From NCBI GenBank assembly GCA_027943335.1, contig BSBK01003554.1, forward strand, positions 310,001 through 374,000: a DNA stretch of 64,000 bases. The letters run 5' to 3'. The stretch's first letter is position 1. Each line of letters begins with the position of its first letter. This stretch comes from Chamaecyparis obtusa. Lineage: Eukaryota; Streptophyta; Pinopsida; Cupressales; Cupressaceae. Both the position numbers and the translations under genes were made by a program. Shown here one piece after another: positions 33,142-46,177 of the stretch. Under the pieces are notes generated by a model. The model was not told the origin of the DNA. It did not search any database and saw only the letters and a program-made list of their open reading frames with translations.

Positions 33142-34960
33142 ATGCATAATCGAAGAAGAGACGCTAGAGGAAGGTACTTGCCAAATCAATCCAATCACCC
33201 CTTTGAAGAAGAAAGTTCATTTGTTGATACTACCATTGACATCCTTGAAACTATGTCCTCCTCCTCATCCTCTAAAGAACAACAGTTTGGTTCTTTTGAA
33301 GAACAACTTGAAATTAATGCATTTGTAGAAGTCTTCTCTCATCTGAGAACCTTCTTTCCTAAGAATCTTGTTAGACAGGAAAAATCCTTACAGCTAATCA
33401 TCTACCAGCCTTCGTATCATCCACTACCTCCTTGGCCTATAAATCCTATTAGGATGGTGAATCCCACCATATTTCCATTTCCTATTACTGACCAGCGAGA
33501 TAACAACAATCTTAAAAATATACCTTCTTCTTGCCTACCAAAATTCTACGGTTTGGTAATAGAAGACCTAGATACCTTTCTCTTTGAGTTTGATATCCTG
33601 TGTAGAAGTTATGACTACACCACTGATGCTCACAAGCTATAAATATTTCTTGCGACCCTTAAAGAGTTCACTTTGCATTGGTTTATGGGCCTAGGACAGG
33701 ATGTTATTCATTGTTGGGTAGAAATGCAGTTTGCATTCTTGCTCAAGTATAAGGAGTATTGTCAGGGAGCTGATATGCAGGGTGAATATATCTTTAAAAT
33801 GACCCAAAAAGAGGATGAGACACTTGAAGACTATGTCTCATGGTTCATGTATAGCCTACAAAGGAATACAGATCATGCGCTTAATGAAGAATCTCAAAAG
33901 CTAATTTTCCTAAGAGGAATACAAGATGGATGCACTAAAGCATTAGACTTGATGGTAGGAGGAGATATAACCCAATCTACTTGGGATGTCATAAAGAAGA
34001 TATGCCTCAAGTACTCAAGAGATACCAATAAGAGAGGAAGGGGATAAAAAGCCACAGTAGGAAAGAAAAATGGCACAGGCACTTCCAGATTAGAGATAAC
34101 CCATCACTTATCCGACTTTAAGTATGATATCATCAATAATATGGCCATGCAACTAGATACCTTGTAGGAAAAGAAGAAACATGAGGAAGTAGAAGCTATT
34201 GTGGCTGAATTCTATACACATTGTTGACAAAAGAAGAGAGATTGCTGGTGTAAGATGCTTGCAGATATGGAAACTACCCACATGCCAACTGACTATAAGA
34301 TAGTGGAACTAGCAGATGAGCAATTGTTCTTTGTTTCTCAACAATGACCATGGGTGAAAAGACAAGGTATGCCTCAGGACCCACTTACATCCAGCAATCC
34401 ATTTTATAATAATCAATGGAAACCTTCTATGAATTACCAAAATTCACCTTGGAATAACTGTCAAAATTAGTGGAAAAATTACCCTAGTCCACAGTGGCAG
34501 AACCCTGGTCAGGGGAGTTGGCAACAACATCAGGGGGCATGGCAGCCACCATAGGGTAATTGCAAATAGAACCCTTAGTGGTGAGGAGGCCAAAAATGGC
34601 CAAATTAGCCTCAAGGATATCTGAATCCACCTCTTTAGCCACCGTGACAGCAAGCACTCTTACAACACCACCAACTAATAATCAACCTCCAAAGCCTACC
34701 CAATTGCCTACACAACCATAGAAAAACCCAAACAACATGCCTCCCACAGCTCAAAAAAATGTGTATGCTACTCATCAAATGTGGTATCCCATGCAGTATC
34801 CTACCTATGCAATCACACTTGATGATATACACCTTTGGTCTGGGACTACTATTTCTGCCCCTAAGCATCCAATCATAACTGAAGTACCCCAAGAGGAGCC
34901 TATACATAAAAAACACACTATTCCTTTGCTAGTAACATAGCCTATAGATAATCAAAGCCA
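33142..34960 (+). pseudogene. Element B gag (decayed)
   Basis: ATG at 33142 (MHNRRRDARGRYLPN) opens a frame that stays collinear to beyond 34040. The capsid core reads FYGLVIEDLDTFLFEFDILC, then HWFMGLGQDVIHCW and DETLEDYVSWFMYSL. It runs into a Trp/Asn/Gln/Pro-rich tail with many stops, several at Gln or Trp positions. The parts from 33142 to 34047 match element A residue for residue in long stretches. Stop TAA at 33640-33642 lies where A has Lys. No CCHC knuckle is clear. Confidence 0.8.
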
Positions 34961-35099
34961 CCCTATTGGACCACCTTTTCCACAAAGGTTACAACACAAC
35001 AATCCTAAGCCTACTGAGGAAACCAAATTTAACATCTTGACTAGTTAAAGAACGTCAATGTCCAAATACCTTTATTTCAAGCAATTAAGGATGTTCCTA

Positions 35100-35930
35100 C
35101 ATATATAAAAGCCATAAAGAAGCCTGATTTAAGAAAACTAGTCGCAAGAAAAAGGATCCTCAAATAGTGCATGTGTTAGGTAAGTTAGCTGACATTATGT
35201 TAGGAAAGCTTACCATCCCAAAATATTCTAACCCAAGCAACCTTATTTTTGAAGTCATTATTAATGGGATAGCCATTAAAAATGCATTGGTAGATCTTGG
35301 AGCCACTATAAATGTAATGACTAGGGATATAATGCAACAACTTGGTATAAACAATCTCTAAACCACTCCAACTATCCTGCAACTCATAGACAGTTCCACT
35401 ATAAAACCTGATGGAATGGTTGAAGACATAGTTGTTGACTTGGAATCTTGGTCATACCCAACTGATTTCATGATCCTATTACCAAAGGCCACCTAAGGAG
35501 GATACCTAATTATACTTGGTAGACCTTGGATAGAAACTAGTGATGCTCATATTAGATGTTTCTCAAGGGACATGACCATCTCTGACTATCATCATACAAA
35601 GACTTTAGTCCAGTACCCCCCTACCTAGCCCCAAATGGAATTAGCCTCACCAATATGGCTTGACAAAGGAGAAGAAGTCGAGGTTATCAATTCAGTGTCT
35701 AAGCTAATGATGAGAAAAAGAGACCCCTTCTAGTAGCTTCAGGATGAAGACAAGGTGATCACCAACATCCTACAAAACTAGTATGGATCAAACCCATATT
35801 CTCTGGGTTGTTCTTCAAACAACTATTCTTTGCAAGTTTTAATTCCTGATTGCCAATAGCCTTCTCCTGTAGCCAAAGAACTCTACCACCAATTTCTTCC
35901 CCATGAGATACACAAAACCTCATTTACAGA
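35100..35930 (+). pseudogene. Element B protease and linker (decayed)
   Basis: Active-site block NALVDLGATINVMTRDIMQQ near 35280 with Asp kept, then IILGRPWIETSDAH. Stops occur within and after it (for example TAA after GINNL). The linker to RT is poorly conserved but keeps VSKLMMRKRDPF, as in element A (KSMQKLMVIERNPF). Confidence 0.7.
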
Positions 35931-35937
35931 TGCATCC

Positions 35938-37480
35938 ATGATAGAGTTGACTAAGAAAATAGAGGTGTCTCTTGTCCATTTCCTAAACATGAATAGCAAA
36001 CTGACCACTCCGCAACAAACATCTTTGACTAAAATGTTGAAGGACCATACTAGAGCATTTTCTTGGGACTATTTTGACATGAAAGGCTTGGACCCAAAAC
36101 TATGCACTCATAGGATATATCTAAAAGAAGAAAAACCTCCAGTGAGGCAATTTCAAAGGTGAGTGAACCCAACATTATGAGAAATCATTAAAACTGAATT
36201 GCAAAAACTCCTTAATGCTGGATTTATTTAAGCCATATCCGATAGTCAGTGGGTTTCCCCATTAGTAATTGTCCCAAAAAAAGGAGGCAAATGGCATGTG
36301 TGTGTGGACTATAGAGAACTCAATAATGCAACTAAAAAGGATCACTTTCCCCTTCCATTCATTGACTAGGTATTGGAGTCCTTAGCATGCAAAAAGTATT
36401 TTTCCTTCCTAGATGGGTATAGTGGGTACAATCAAATCTGAATCTTTCTAGAAGATCAAGAAAAGAGAACATTTACTTACCCTTGGGGGACTTTTGCCTA
36501 TTCAGTTCTTCCATTTGGTCTTTGTAATGCTCTAGCAATCTTTCAGAGAGCAGTCATCAACATCTTTGCTGATATCTCTCATGACTGTATGGAGATATAT
36601 ATGGATAATTTCACAACATATGATGAAACTTATGAGGAAGCCATGAATAAATTAGACAAGGTCCTCAAAAGGTGTGAAGAACATAATCTATCTCTTAACA
36701 ATGAAAAGTGCTTCATGATGATGCAAGAATGGCTAGTGTTTGGCCACTATATATCTGCAGCAAGAATCCAAGTAGATCTGGCCAAAATTGAAGTCATTCA
36801 AAACCTTCCAAAACCAACCAAGAAAAAAGATGTCCAAAGTTTCTTGGACATGTAGGATATTACAGAAGGTTCATACAAGATTTCAGTAAAATGGCCAGTC
36901 CCCTTCATTCTCTGCTTTCCAAAGATTCAGAATTTACTTGGACTCCAAGTTGTGAAGAAGCCTTCCTACAGCTAAAATTAGTTCTTACAACAGCCCCAGT
37001 CTTCCAAGGACCAAATTGGGAACTTCCATTCCACATACATACTGATGCTTCAGATCATGCCGTAGGAGCCGTGCTCGGCCAAAAAGATGACACAGTCAAG
37101 CATGCAATATACTTCATCAACAAGAATCTCCAAGGAGCTGAATTGAATTATACAGTCACAGAGAAGGAGCTTTTGGTAGTCATCTATGCCCTCAACAAAT
37201 TCTACCACTACATAACATGATACCATATATTTATGCATACTGACCATGCATCAATTAAGTACCTTGCAAATAAGCCTGTAATCATGGGAAGACTAACTAG
37301 ATGACTTCTATTTTTACAAGAATTTTATATCACCATAGTGGATAAGCTAGGCAAATCAAATGTGGTTGCAGATTTTCTCTCACAATTGCAGAACAAGGAT
37401 AAATCATAGCTTATTGATGACAATTTTCTTGATAACCACCTATTCTCCATTTAAGCTAAAACTCCTTAGTATGCAGATAT
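35938..37480 (+). pseudogene. Element B reverse transcriptase and RNase H (decayed)
   Basis: RT motifs: DMKGLDPKLCTHRIYLKEE, SDSQWVSPLVIVPKKGGKWH, VDYRELNNATKKDHFPLPFI, SFLDGYSGYNQI, TYPWGTFAYSVLPFGLCNAL. The catalytic YMDD of element A is YMDN here (near 36600), a loss of one catalytic Asp. A frameshift near 36855 splits VQSFLDM from the YYRRF region. RNase H then reads HIHTDASDHAVGAVLGQKDD and NYTVTEKELLVVIYALNKFY, with stops further on. It cannot be active even if the stops are ignored. Confidence 0.87.
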
Positions 37481-38936
37481 TTCCAATTACTTGGTCTCTC
37501 AAAAGGTACCCCACTATTTCTCACCAAAAGAAAAGAGACTCCTCATAGAAAAAACTTTCAATTTCTCATGGATTGTTGATTGTCTATTCTATAATGGGCC
37601 TAACCAAATATTGAGAAGGTGTGTAAGGGAGGATGAAATATATGACATCCTCCATGCATATCATGATGAGCCTTATGGAGGGCATTTTGGAGCCAAGAGA
37701 ACAACAATGAAGATACTGAACATAGGATATTATTGGTCAACCCTCCATAAAGATGTAGTCAACTATACAAGGAAATGTGACCGATGCTAAAGGATGGGAT
37801 GACCAACAAAGTTTGATGAAATACCTCTCCTTCCACAAGTGGTAGTCACTCCATTTGATAAATGGGGGTTAGATTTTGTTGGACCCATTACTTCATCCTC
37901 AAATGACAATTCCTACATTCATGTATGTACTAACTATATAACTAAATGGGTGGAGGTACATGTTATGAAACATGCTCGAGATAACAAGGTTGCTGAATTT
38001 TTGTATGAAGAAATCTTCACAAGGTATGGTGTCCCAAGAGAACTTGTTACTGATTAGGGTGCTCAATTCACATAAACGTTGATTACTACACTTATGAATG
38101 AATATAACATTCACCACAAGACATCAAGTCCATATCATCCACAAGCGAATGGGTAAGTTGAGGTTACAAATAGAGAAATAGAAACCATCTTAACCAAAAT
38201 AGTGTAGTTACATAAAAAAGAATGGAGTACATGGTAACAAGAAGCAATTTGGGCATACAGAACAACCTGGAAAACAACAACCGGTTTCACACCCTTTGAA
38301 CTTGTCTATGGAAAAAAGGCTATAATGCCGATAGAATTTGAGCATAAAACATTGAGAATAGCATTACAATTAAACATTGATCTACTAGCAGCACAATGTG
38401 ATAGGGTCCTACAGCTAAACCAACTAGATGAAATGAGAAAGACAACCTTACAACATACAGAGATGATCCAAATACAATGCAAAGGGTGGCATGACTCGCA
38501 CATCCTCACCAAATGATTTTCTCCTGGTGACTAGGCCCTCCTGTATGACTCTCGCTATGAAGATACCCAAGATAAGCTTACTACACGATGGATAGGTCCC
38601 TATGAAATTGAAAATGTCTATGCTATTGGTGTAGTTCAATTATCAACCATCGACCCACTACGTTTCAAGTTATTTGTAAATGGGCACAGACTTCATTTGT
38701 ACCACAAACCACAAACAAAGGTCGAGTTCCTGCAGCAGTTTGAGATTTCTCCTGCCATAGCTAAACCCCCTGTAGCTAATAAAGTTCCTGTAGCTGAAGA
38801 ATCCTCCACACATTTTGGACCTCCTCCATTTGATGGCTTTCCACCAGAAGATGGACCTCCTCTTGTGGGTGATGAACTCCTCCAGCTAGCTACAAATTTC
38901 CACCATCACTTTAATTCTACACAAATGCAGCCATAA
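37481..38936 (+). pseudogene. Element B integrase (decayed)
   Basis: The HHCC part is intact (HAYHDEPYGGHFGAKRTTMK ... YTRKCDRC). The core reads FDKWGLDFVGPITSSSND, VTD-stop-GAQFT and VTNREIETILTKIV, with D, D and E kept. The C-terminal block reads TTRWIGPYEIENVYAIGVVQ. A Pro-rich tail (GPPPFDGFPPEDGPPLVGDE) ends at TAA 38934-38936. Stops TAG and TAA sit mostly at Gln or Trp positions. No chromodomain is present. Confidence 0.85.
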
Positions 38937-39490
38937 TAAAGTTTTTGTTTCCCACAAAAATATTCTCTGTCATAATAAATAACCCATCCCATCACCTTTT
39001 TAAATACCATTCATTCATCAGTCATGTTTTTCTGCACCGTACTTCTCTTTGCATGATACACATCATTATATCTTTTCAGATATCAATATTTATGGTACTT
39101 TCACATCAAGTACACAATCATCTATTCTCTCACATACTCTTTACTTATTTAAACATAATTATCTTTTAAGCTTCATTTAATTTAGCGATTCTTTCCAAGC
39201 AATGATGTACTTACGAACCAAGCATGTGAGGACACCTGTGTCCTTTTTGTAGGGGGTAGTACGTTAATATGAAATAAAAAATTTTGCCCAAGATTTTGAT
39301 TTAATTTCCATTATTAGCACACAAGCTTCAACATTCCGATCATTAATTTTCCAGCCTTAGCTTACAGCCTCAAGTCCTTTTAAAATCCTAAAAACCAAAT
39401 CCAGCTTCAATTTTCATGTATTCTCTGATATTTTCACTCTCATACTTACCGAACAAACTGAAAGGAACCCTGAATTAGTGCAGAGTGAGA
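38937..39490 (+). other. Spacer between integrase and third ORF of element B
   Basis: AT-rich, no coding frame. It begins like the equivalent spacer of element A and contains a G-run (TGTAGGGGGTAGTAC near 39250) that resembles an internal purine tract. Confidence 0.45.
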
Positions 39491-40893
39491 AGTTTAGAAA
39501 TTAGGGGAAATTGTGAATGAGATTGAAGTCAAGAATTAAGGTTGCAGGGACTTTTGAGTCAACAAGTATGGGTGGGTAGCCTATTCGGTCAAAACTAGCT
39601 AATCACATGTCCCTGTTGCAAGATCAGGCTAGTGTTCAGGAATTCAATCGTGTGGGTTGGCTTAGTTATTTTATCAGATTAAATGGTCATGATGAAGCCA
39701 TTGCAGAATTTTTTTTTCATACATTCAGTAATGGGGTGGCATATGTGAAAGGTTTATGAGTTGAATCTTCAGAAGTACAAATAGCAGAAGTCTTTGGACT
39801 TCCTACTACAGGCGAACCTTTTTCGCATGGTCATGATGCCCACACAACTAGAGCTGAATTCTCCCTATCCATAGATGGTGCAATGGAAAGTAGCAAGCAA
39901 GGTACTAAGAGACTCTCACTTCTAGGTGATTACCCTTAGTTAGCTATTCATATTTTAAGATATATTACTTGCGAGAGAAGATTTTATTTTCTACATGCTG
40001 TGCATTTTAAACTTCTAAGCCATTTGCAGCATAGATGCTTGATTAATATTCCAAATTTCTTATACTCCCTATTGAATTTGAGCTCTGAAGAAGTGAGAAA
40101 GGGTAGAAAAAATGTTGTTACCCATCATGGGTTAATAAAATTGCTAGTAGAAAGAGCCCCACATGATAATTATCCCATGACCTGGGATGAATTTCTTGCT
40201 GCCCCTCATGTTTAGTTAAATAGGGACAGACTCATGCCTATTGGGCCACACCTTGAGCATTATGAAGCATAGGAGAATCCTCCTACTAAAGACATTCCTA
40301 AAAATGAGGAACCTTCCATTCCACAAAGAACTCAGGAGAACCCGCATCTTCATCAAGAAGACATAACAGTAGAAGTTCCAAACCCTAATGTAGAGGGTGA
40401 AGAAATTAAGGTTCCTATCAAAACTCATAGTCCCCAATAAGCCATGAAAAATGAAAAGGGGAAAGGAAAAATGTTTGGTTATGAAGTAGGTGGTGCCCCT
40501 ATTCCTCCTGCAGTGACATCTTCCACAACAAGAACCAATTCACAGAAACGACCTGCAGTATCAGAAGAAACACCAGTGCGGCATAGTGTTTGACTGAACA
40601 CAAGGAAAAAGACAAAGGACTCACCCATGATGGCTAGCTCAAGTCATGAAGTTCCTCTTGAGGAACCTATGGACATGGAACCATAAGAGAAAAATCCAAC
40701 CATGGGTGGTGATGATGTGATGGAAAAGGACCATTTAGCCTCAAGGCCGAAACAAACAAAGAAAATGGATGTTTCTGATGTATCTTCTTCCCATCTAGAG
40801 AATGTGCAAACTGATGATGTTTCGGTGGCATCCACACTAGTTCAACAAGAAGGTCATGAGGTAGGACTAGACCACCCGGCTCCACAAGAAAAT
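39490..40893 (+). pseudogene. Element B third ORF (post-integrase), decayed
   Basis: One plus frame of about 460 codons with stops but no frameshift. Blocks shared with element A: RVGWLSYFIRLNGHDEAIAE (RRGWLDYYLSLKGFDEEIA in A), AEVFGLPTTGE (AEVTGLPQEGE), SSKQGTKRLSL, RYITCERRFYFLHAVHFKLL, HHGLIKLLVER and TWDEFL. A polar linker with PRHS/KKTKDS-type text follows. The stops (for example TAG after GDYP and after AAPHV, TAA after HSPQ, TGA after VRHSV) nearly all fit C-to-T change at Gln or Arg codons. It is shorter than in A: the coiled coil and C-terminal part seem deleted before the LTR. Confidence 0.7.
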
Positions 40894-40940
40894 TGAGACT
40901 AGGTAACGATACATTCTTTTTCCTTGGTCTTTAGATTTTC

Positions 40941-41763
40941 TGTCACAGCAACTCTTTCCTTCATTCTGGATTTAATCTATTTTAGTCTTAAAAGCTTTCC
41001 TTCTTTCTAGTCAATAGTGTTGTAATAAAGATCCACCTATTTCTATGGTGTGGTTAGAAAAGTAGTTAGGATTTTTCCTTTAAATAAAGCCTCGCTCTTG
41101 CATGAGAAATAGAGAGGGCATTGTCAAGCTTATTATCAATATAGTCTTCAGTCATTTTCCCCATTTTATGGAATTTTTGTACTCCATCATTCAATAAATA
41201 AATAAATGAAGTGTTGAGATTTAGTTGAGCATATTTTTGATTTAGGATACTCATCCAAGGGGGCCCACTTGGTGAGAAATCCATAGTTAGGTTTATACTA
41301 GTTAGAATCATTTCTTGCATTTCCACCATTTCAGTGCCAAATGTTGACCTGTTCTTGTAGCCAAAGCTATAGATCAGCTGACGCCTCCTGCAGCCAAAGC
41401 AGTGGAACAACAGAAGTACTATGACATAGTTCATAAGAGTCTTCATATTTTTTTAGCAGCTATATTTTTGTAATTTCCATTCCAACACTTACTTTTCTGC
41501 AACTTCAATTTAAGCATTACTCTAGCATTTATTCCCTGCAATCATAGAATAGTTTCCCTTCAACATTTCTTTCCTGCATCAATGATAAAATGTATGGTTG
41601 AGTGATACCAGGTCCATATACTTTGCTGGCCCATTTCAAGTAATACGTCCCTTTTCTGACATACTAAATGATTTTTTATGAAGAGGATAAACTGCTCAGT
41701 CAGATGTCCAATCCCCGAGTCTAGAATTACACCTAGTTTCTAAGCATTTATAAGAAGCAATCA
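40941..41763 (+). repeat. Element B 3' LTR
   Basis: 823-bp copy of 32176-33002, TGTCACAGC to GCAATCA. No purine tract stands before it, which fits the shortened third ORF and suggests a deletion reaching from that ORF to the LTR start. Confidence 0.78.
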
Positions 41764-42073
41764 ATGATCAAGGAATGCACTATTTAGCTATCACTAATTA
41801 TGCTTAATCAATTGAACTACAACCCATTCAAATAACTTTCATGCTTTAGAAATATCACTCTAAATATTACTATCTCTAAGGCTAGCTAGGAATGACATTG
41901 TCATGATATTATAGACTAACTATGATGAGAGGTGTAAGTAATTGTTACACTGTGATCTAGAGTGTATATGCTGAGAAATGTTGATACATCTCATGGTTAT
42001 TTAGTTTGCATCTAAACTAATTTTCCTGAGTTAATAATATTTTAGATGCTTTTAACCTATATAATCATATAAT
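41764..42073 (+). repeat. Tandem-duplicated host unit, copy 1 (partial)
   Basis: Aligns by eye with the second half of copy 2 (50520-50977): shared AACTACAACCCATT, GCTAGCTAGGAATGACAT, GAGAGGTGTAA and AATTTTCCTGAGTTAATA. It is cut at the left by element B and at the right by the minus-strand LINE insertion. Confidence 0.7.
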
Positions 42074-43012
42074 CTTTTTTTTTGCAAAAGTGGCAAGCCA
42101 CAAATAATATATTAATAAAATAACTAGTTCAAGGGCTCTTGGAGGAAAGAACCAGTTAAGAAAATCTCTATTCCTTCCCCAAATATACATAGAGAAATAA
42201 GAAAATGATGCAGGGGCATTTGAGGTTGAGGCAGGGGTATTCCTGATCCTTGGTGAATTTGCATGGGAGATGTATGTTTGGCCGGTGTTACTCGGTTGCA
42301 ACCTTGACCGACGGTCTTGGTCATTGAAGGAAGCTTGGTCACTAAAGGAACTCGGTAATCTTTGGCACTTAGTGAAAGTGTTACTCGGCAATGTCTATGG
42401 TACTTGATCGACACTGGTACTCGGTGATGCCTGACATGCTTGATTATTTCACTGTTGCTCGGTAGTTCTGGTTTATCGACTGGAGTTCTATGTGATTTGT
42501 TGGGCCAACTTGGGGCATTTATTGTTGGTATCTATTGTTATAGGCTGACATGTTGGATTAAATGTTTGTAAGGCTATTTTGATGCCGACTTGTATTGAAT
42601 TTAATATTTGTTGGGGGGAGTTAGTGGTTTCATCCACCTGACTTGTGGCCAATGACTAGTATTTATAGGATTTTTAGGGTAGATGTTTAGAGGAGCATGA
42701 GGAGGAGAGAGAAGTTCATGACTTGGAAGACTTAGTGAATTAGATCTGAGGTTCTAAAAGCTAGAGTTGGTGAAGTTGCGAAAAAGATCTTGCATGATCT
42801 TGCAGATCAGATTGTTATCTGATAGTTTGTAGTTACAGAGCTAGTGGTTTGCACACTTGGAGACTAGGAGATTGCTTGGATGCTTGTGAGCTCAAGTTTA
42901 GATCTGCCTTAGGGTTTCCATCAGCTTTTGATTGTCTTCAGAGTTGAACTAGCTGAGATTGTATTGGATCTGTTTGGATCTTGCAGAATTATTTCTAATT
43001 GTAATTGGCCCT

Positions 43013-43409
43013 TGTTAGAGTAAAGTATTAATTTAATTATGTTAATTAAATTAACTTTACTCCCTTCTTAAGATGTCATCTTTATTGATTTAGTTATTTA
43101 TATTTAAACACACATGCACTAGTTGTTCTAAACTCATGCACTAGTTTGTTTAAATATAAACTTGCATGCATTAGTCTTGTAACAATTTAACTAATTATTA
43201 CATGGACTAGGGTTTTCCTTTCAAGGCTTTTGATCTCCTTTATAAGGATGATCCATTCTATATTTTATTACTTCATTATTTGAGGATATTTTCTTGTTCA
43301 TATTTTTGAGTCAAACCCTTGCCCTCTTCTTGTCTCTACTTCCTTGTAACAGGTTTTTGTATGCAGGTGATCTTTGGGTTTTGTGGATTTGTATTGCTCA
43401 AATCCTACA
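43013..43409 (+). repeat. Non-coding element, LTR copy 1
   Basis: 397 bp, TGTTAGAG to CCTACA, opening with a palindromic TTAATTTAATTATGTTAATT stretch. It is followed directly by the PBS. Confidence 0.9.
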
Positions 43410-43422
43410 TGGTATCAGAGCC
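43410..43422 (+). promoter_or_regulatory. Primer-binding site, initiator tRNA-Met type
   Basis: TGGTATCAGAGCC abuts the LTR end with no gap, the standard plant tRNA-iMet site. An identical site follows LTR copy 2 at 45885. Confidence 0.9.
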
Positions 43423-45474
43423 TAATCAACTACAAATTGTTTGCCTTTGAAGGATTCAGAGATTAGAAATTCATCTATTTCAGATTAGGGTTTTTTTTGG
43501 TTTTTTATTGAAATTAGGGGGTCCCTAAATTTTGGTGCACTTTGAGCTCAAACGGACCTCACCGTTGAGCTCACAACACCCAAGAACCCCTATTTCAATA
43601 AAAAAGACATCAAATTTGGACAACTTTGCATTTTGGGGCATTTTTTTGGTACCCGATAGCTTGGCACACTTTCCAAGCTAGAATTTTTATGGACTGACAT
43701 GCTTCCCGAGGTAGAATTCTTTGTTTTGACACACAAATTGAGACAAAAAATTTGTTGTCTAGCACATAAATTAAGACCAAAAAATTGGCATGCAAATTGA
43801 GGCAAAATTTTGAAAAGACCTAGCATGGATCATGAGGTGCGCATGGGATTTTGCAAAAAAAATTTCCTTTTTATTTCATTTTGGCCAGTGACGGCCATTT
43901 GGCCATCAAATTTAAGCCAGGAGAATGCAATTTTAGCCCATAGTCATATGGCAACCAGGGGCCAAAATTTTAGCCCTAGGGGGCTTGTATGCTACGATAG
44001 CCATTTGGCCATCAATTTTAAGCCTGTGAAGTGCTGACGTCAGCACATCTAGACACCATTTTGGGCCCTCCAGAGCACTAAGTGTTTTTTTGCTCATAAC
44101 TTGAGCATATGGTGTCAAAATTGGACAAACAAGATATTTTTGAAAAGCTGGTTCTGAGCTCTATCTAGATCTAGAGGTTTGAATTTCTGATAGTGCATTT
44201 TTATAGTGTTTTTTACTATCAAACCTAGATGTTCAATTTTGCACTCTGGAAACTCTTTATTGCACATCCAGACTCTATTTTGGGAAAGCGAGACATCATT
44301 GGAAAGCTTGTTCTGAAAGCTTTCTAGTGCTATGAGTCATTTTCTTAGATTCTACTCGAGGTATATTTTATTCAATTTTTTGCATTTTTGCACTCTGGTG
44401 GATATCTTGGATGTTACGGGTCCAAGTATCTCTTCCCTTTAGAGAATGGCTCTTCTTAGGTTGTTCTTTTGTTTCAATAGCCTTCTTTCTTATTTGAGCT
44501 ATGTATACTTCACTTTTGTAGCATTCTTTTATGCATATGCACTGAGATAAAGTGTCATTTTCTTGCATGTTTGGAATTGTGAACATTTTTGTGCTATTTA
44601 TACTTGCACTCCATTATAAAGTGTCATGGAGGGTTTGATGTTTTCTCTTGTTTTCCATCTACCTTTGTCAAGTGAGTGTTCCTTCCATGACATTAGCCTC
44701 GGGGTATCTTTATTTGTGTTTGTAATTTCACTGCACCTTCGATGTTCCTAGTTCTTCATGATGCATTTCTTATTGGCACTCTTTTTAGTGTACCTATCAC
44801 ATATCTCTTGTCAGCATTATGGGGGGTTTCTATTGATCATTTTTCTACTTACTTGGTTCGATAGTGTGAGCTATGTATTTAGTATTTGTTCCTATGTACT
44901 AGGTGGATGCAGTGGCTGGGTACCTATGCATTTTGGTGAGATGGATCATTTACCATATAGAAACTCTTTCTTTCCTATTTTTAGAGGCACTCTTCCATCT
45001 TTGATTGATTAGCTCTTCAAGCTTTGGTGTTTTATACCATCTGTATCTTTGAGTTCAGTTGTTTTCCTTTGTTTGCCTCCTAATTCGAGTAGTGTCATTT
45101 GAGGGCACTCATACATATTATAGTCTTCTCTATCTGGTCATGCTCTATTTCAGTGGAGGATCTTTAGATCAATAGTTACTTTTTGATAGAGTTTGCATCT
45201 TCTTGCTTCAGTGATGTTCTACATGTTCTTTTTTGTTCCTATTTTCTGGAACATCCCTAGTTTTGGAGGCTTCTTTTGTCCTTCAGACTAGTCTTTGTCT
45301 CTTTTTGGAGTAGAGTTTTTCCCATGTGATTTTCTCTATTTATCCGCTTTATAGAGACTCTCTTTTATACATGGGTACCTCACTAGGCCATGTTGCCAGG
45401 ACCCATTTTTTGCTTTCAACACTATAGTTTCCTTTTCTTTCTTCTTGCATTGTTTGTAGCTCCATTGATGCTCA
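43423..45474 (+). other. Interior of the non-coding LTR element
   Basis: About 2 kb with no recognised Gag, protease, RT or integrase motif in any frame. Only short frames occur, the longest about 96 codons. The T-rich right half may be decayed coding sequence, but I see no family signal. Confidence 0.6.
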
Positions 45475-45487
45475 TCTTAAGGGGGGG
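45475..45487 (+). promoter_or_regulatory. Polypurine tract of the non-coding element
   Basis: TCTTAAGGGGGGG directly precedes LTR copy 2, with a run of seven G. Confidence 0.85.
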
Positions 45488-45884
45488 TGTTAGAGTAAAG
45501 TATTAATTTAATTATGTTAATTAAATGAACTTTACTCCCTTCTTAAGATGTCACCTTTTTTTCTTTAGTTGTTTATATTTAAACACGCATGCACTAGTTG
45601 TTCTAAACTCATGCACTAGTTTTTTTAAATATAAACTTGTATGCATTAGTCTTGTAATAATTTAACTAATTATTACATGCACTAGGGTTTTCCTTTCAAG
45701 GCTTTTGATCTCCTTTATAAGGATAATCCATTGTATATTTTATTCATTCATTATTTGAGGATATTTTCTTCTTCATATTTTTGAGTCAAACCATTGCCCT
45801 CTTCTTGTCTCTACTTCCTTGTAATAGGTTTTTGTATGCAGGTGATCTTTGGGTTTTGTGCATTTGTATTGCTAAAATCCTACA
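45488..45884 (+). repeat. Non-coding element, LTR copy 2
   Basis: 397 bp, same length as copy 1, followed by PBS (45885-45897) and a second interior start nearly identical to 43423 onward. Confidence 0.9.
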
Positions 45885-46177
45885 TGGTATCAGAGCCTAA
45901 TCTACTACAACTTGTTCACGTTTGAAGGATTCAGAGATTAGAAATTCATCTATTTCAGATTAGGATTTTTTTTGGTTTTTTATTGAAATTAGGGGGTCCC
46001 TAAATTTTGGTGCACTTTGAGCTCAAACGGACCTCACCGTTGAGCTCGCAATGCCCAAGAACCCCTATTTCGATAAAAAAGACATCAAATTTGGGCAACT
46101 TTGCATTTTGGGGCATTTTTTTGGTACCAGATAGCTCGACACACTTTTCGAGCTAGAATTTGTATGGACTGACTCAG

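Larger units (their letters stand above)
32176..41763 (+). mobile_element. Element B: Ty3/gypsy element with third ORF and two LTRs
   Basis: Two alignable LTRs (32176-33002 and 40941-41763) flank PBS, gag, protease, RT-RNase H, integrase and a third ORF, in the same order as element A and clearly related to it. It is inactive: many stops, a frameshift near 36855 and an altered RT active site. No 5-bp target duplication was found (TTTTC before, ATGAT after) and no purine tract precedes the 3' LTR. The outer limits may therefore be rearranged. Confidence 0.82.

Noticed and set aside
43590..44118. Small frames on both strands in the non-coding LTR element
   Set aside because: Short, overlapping each other, and lost in the second interior copy; no domain signal.
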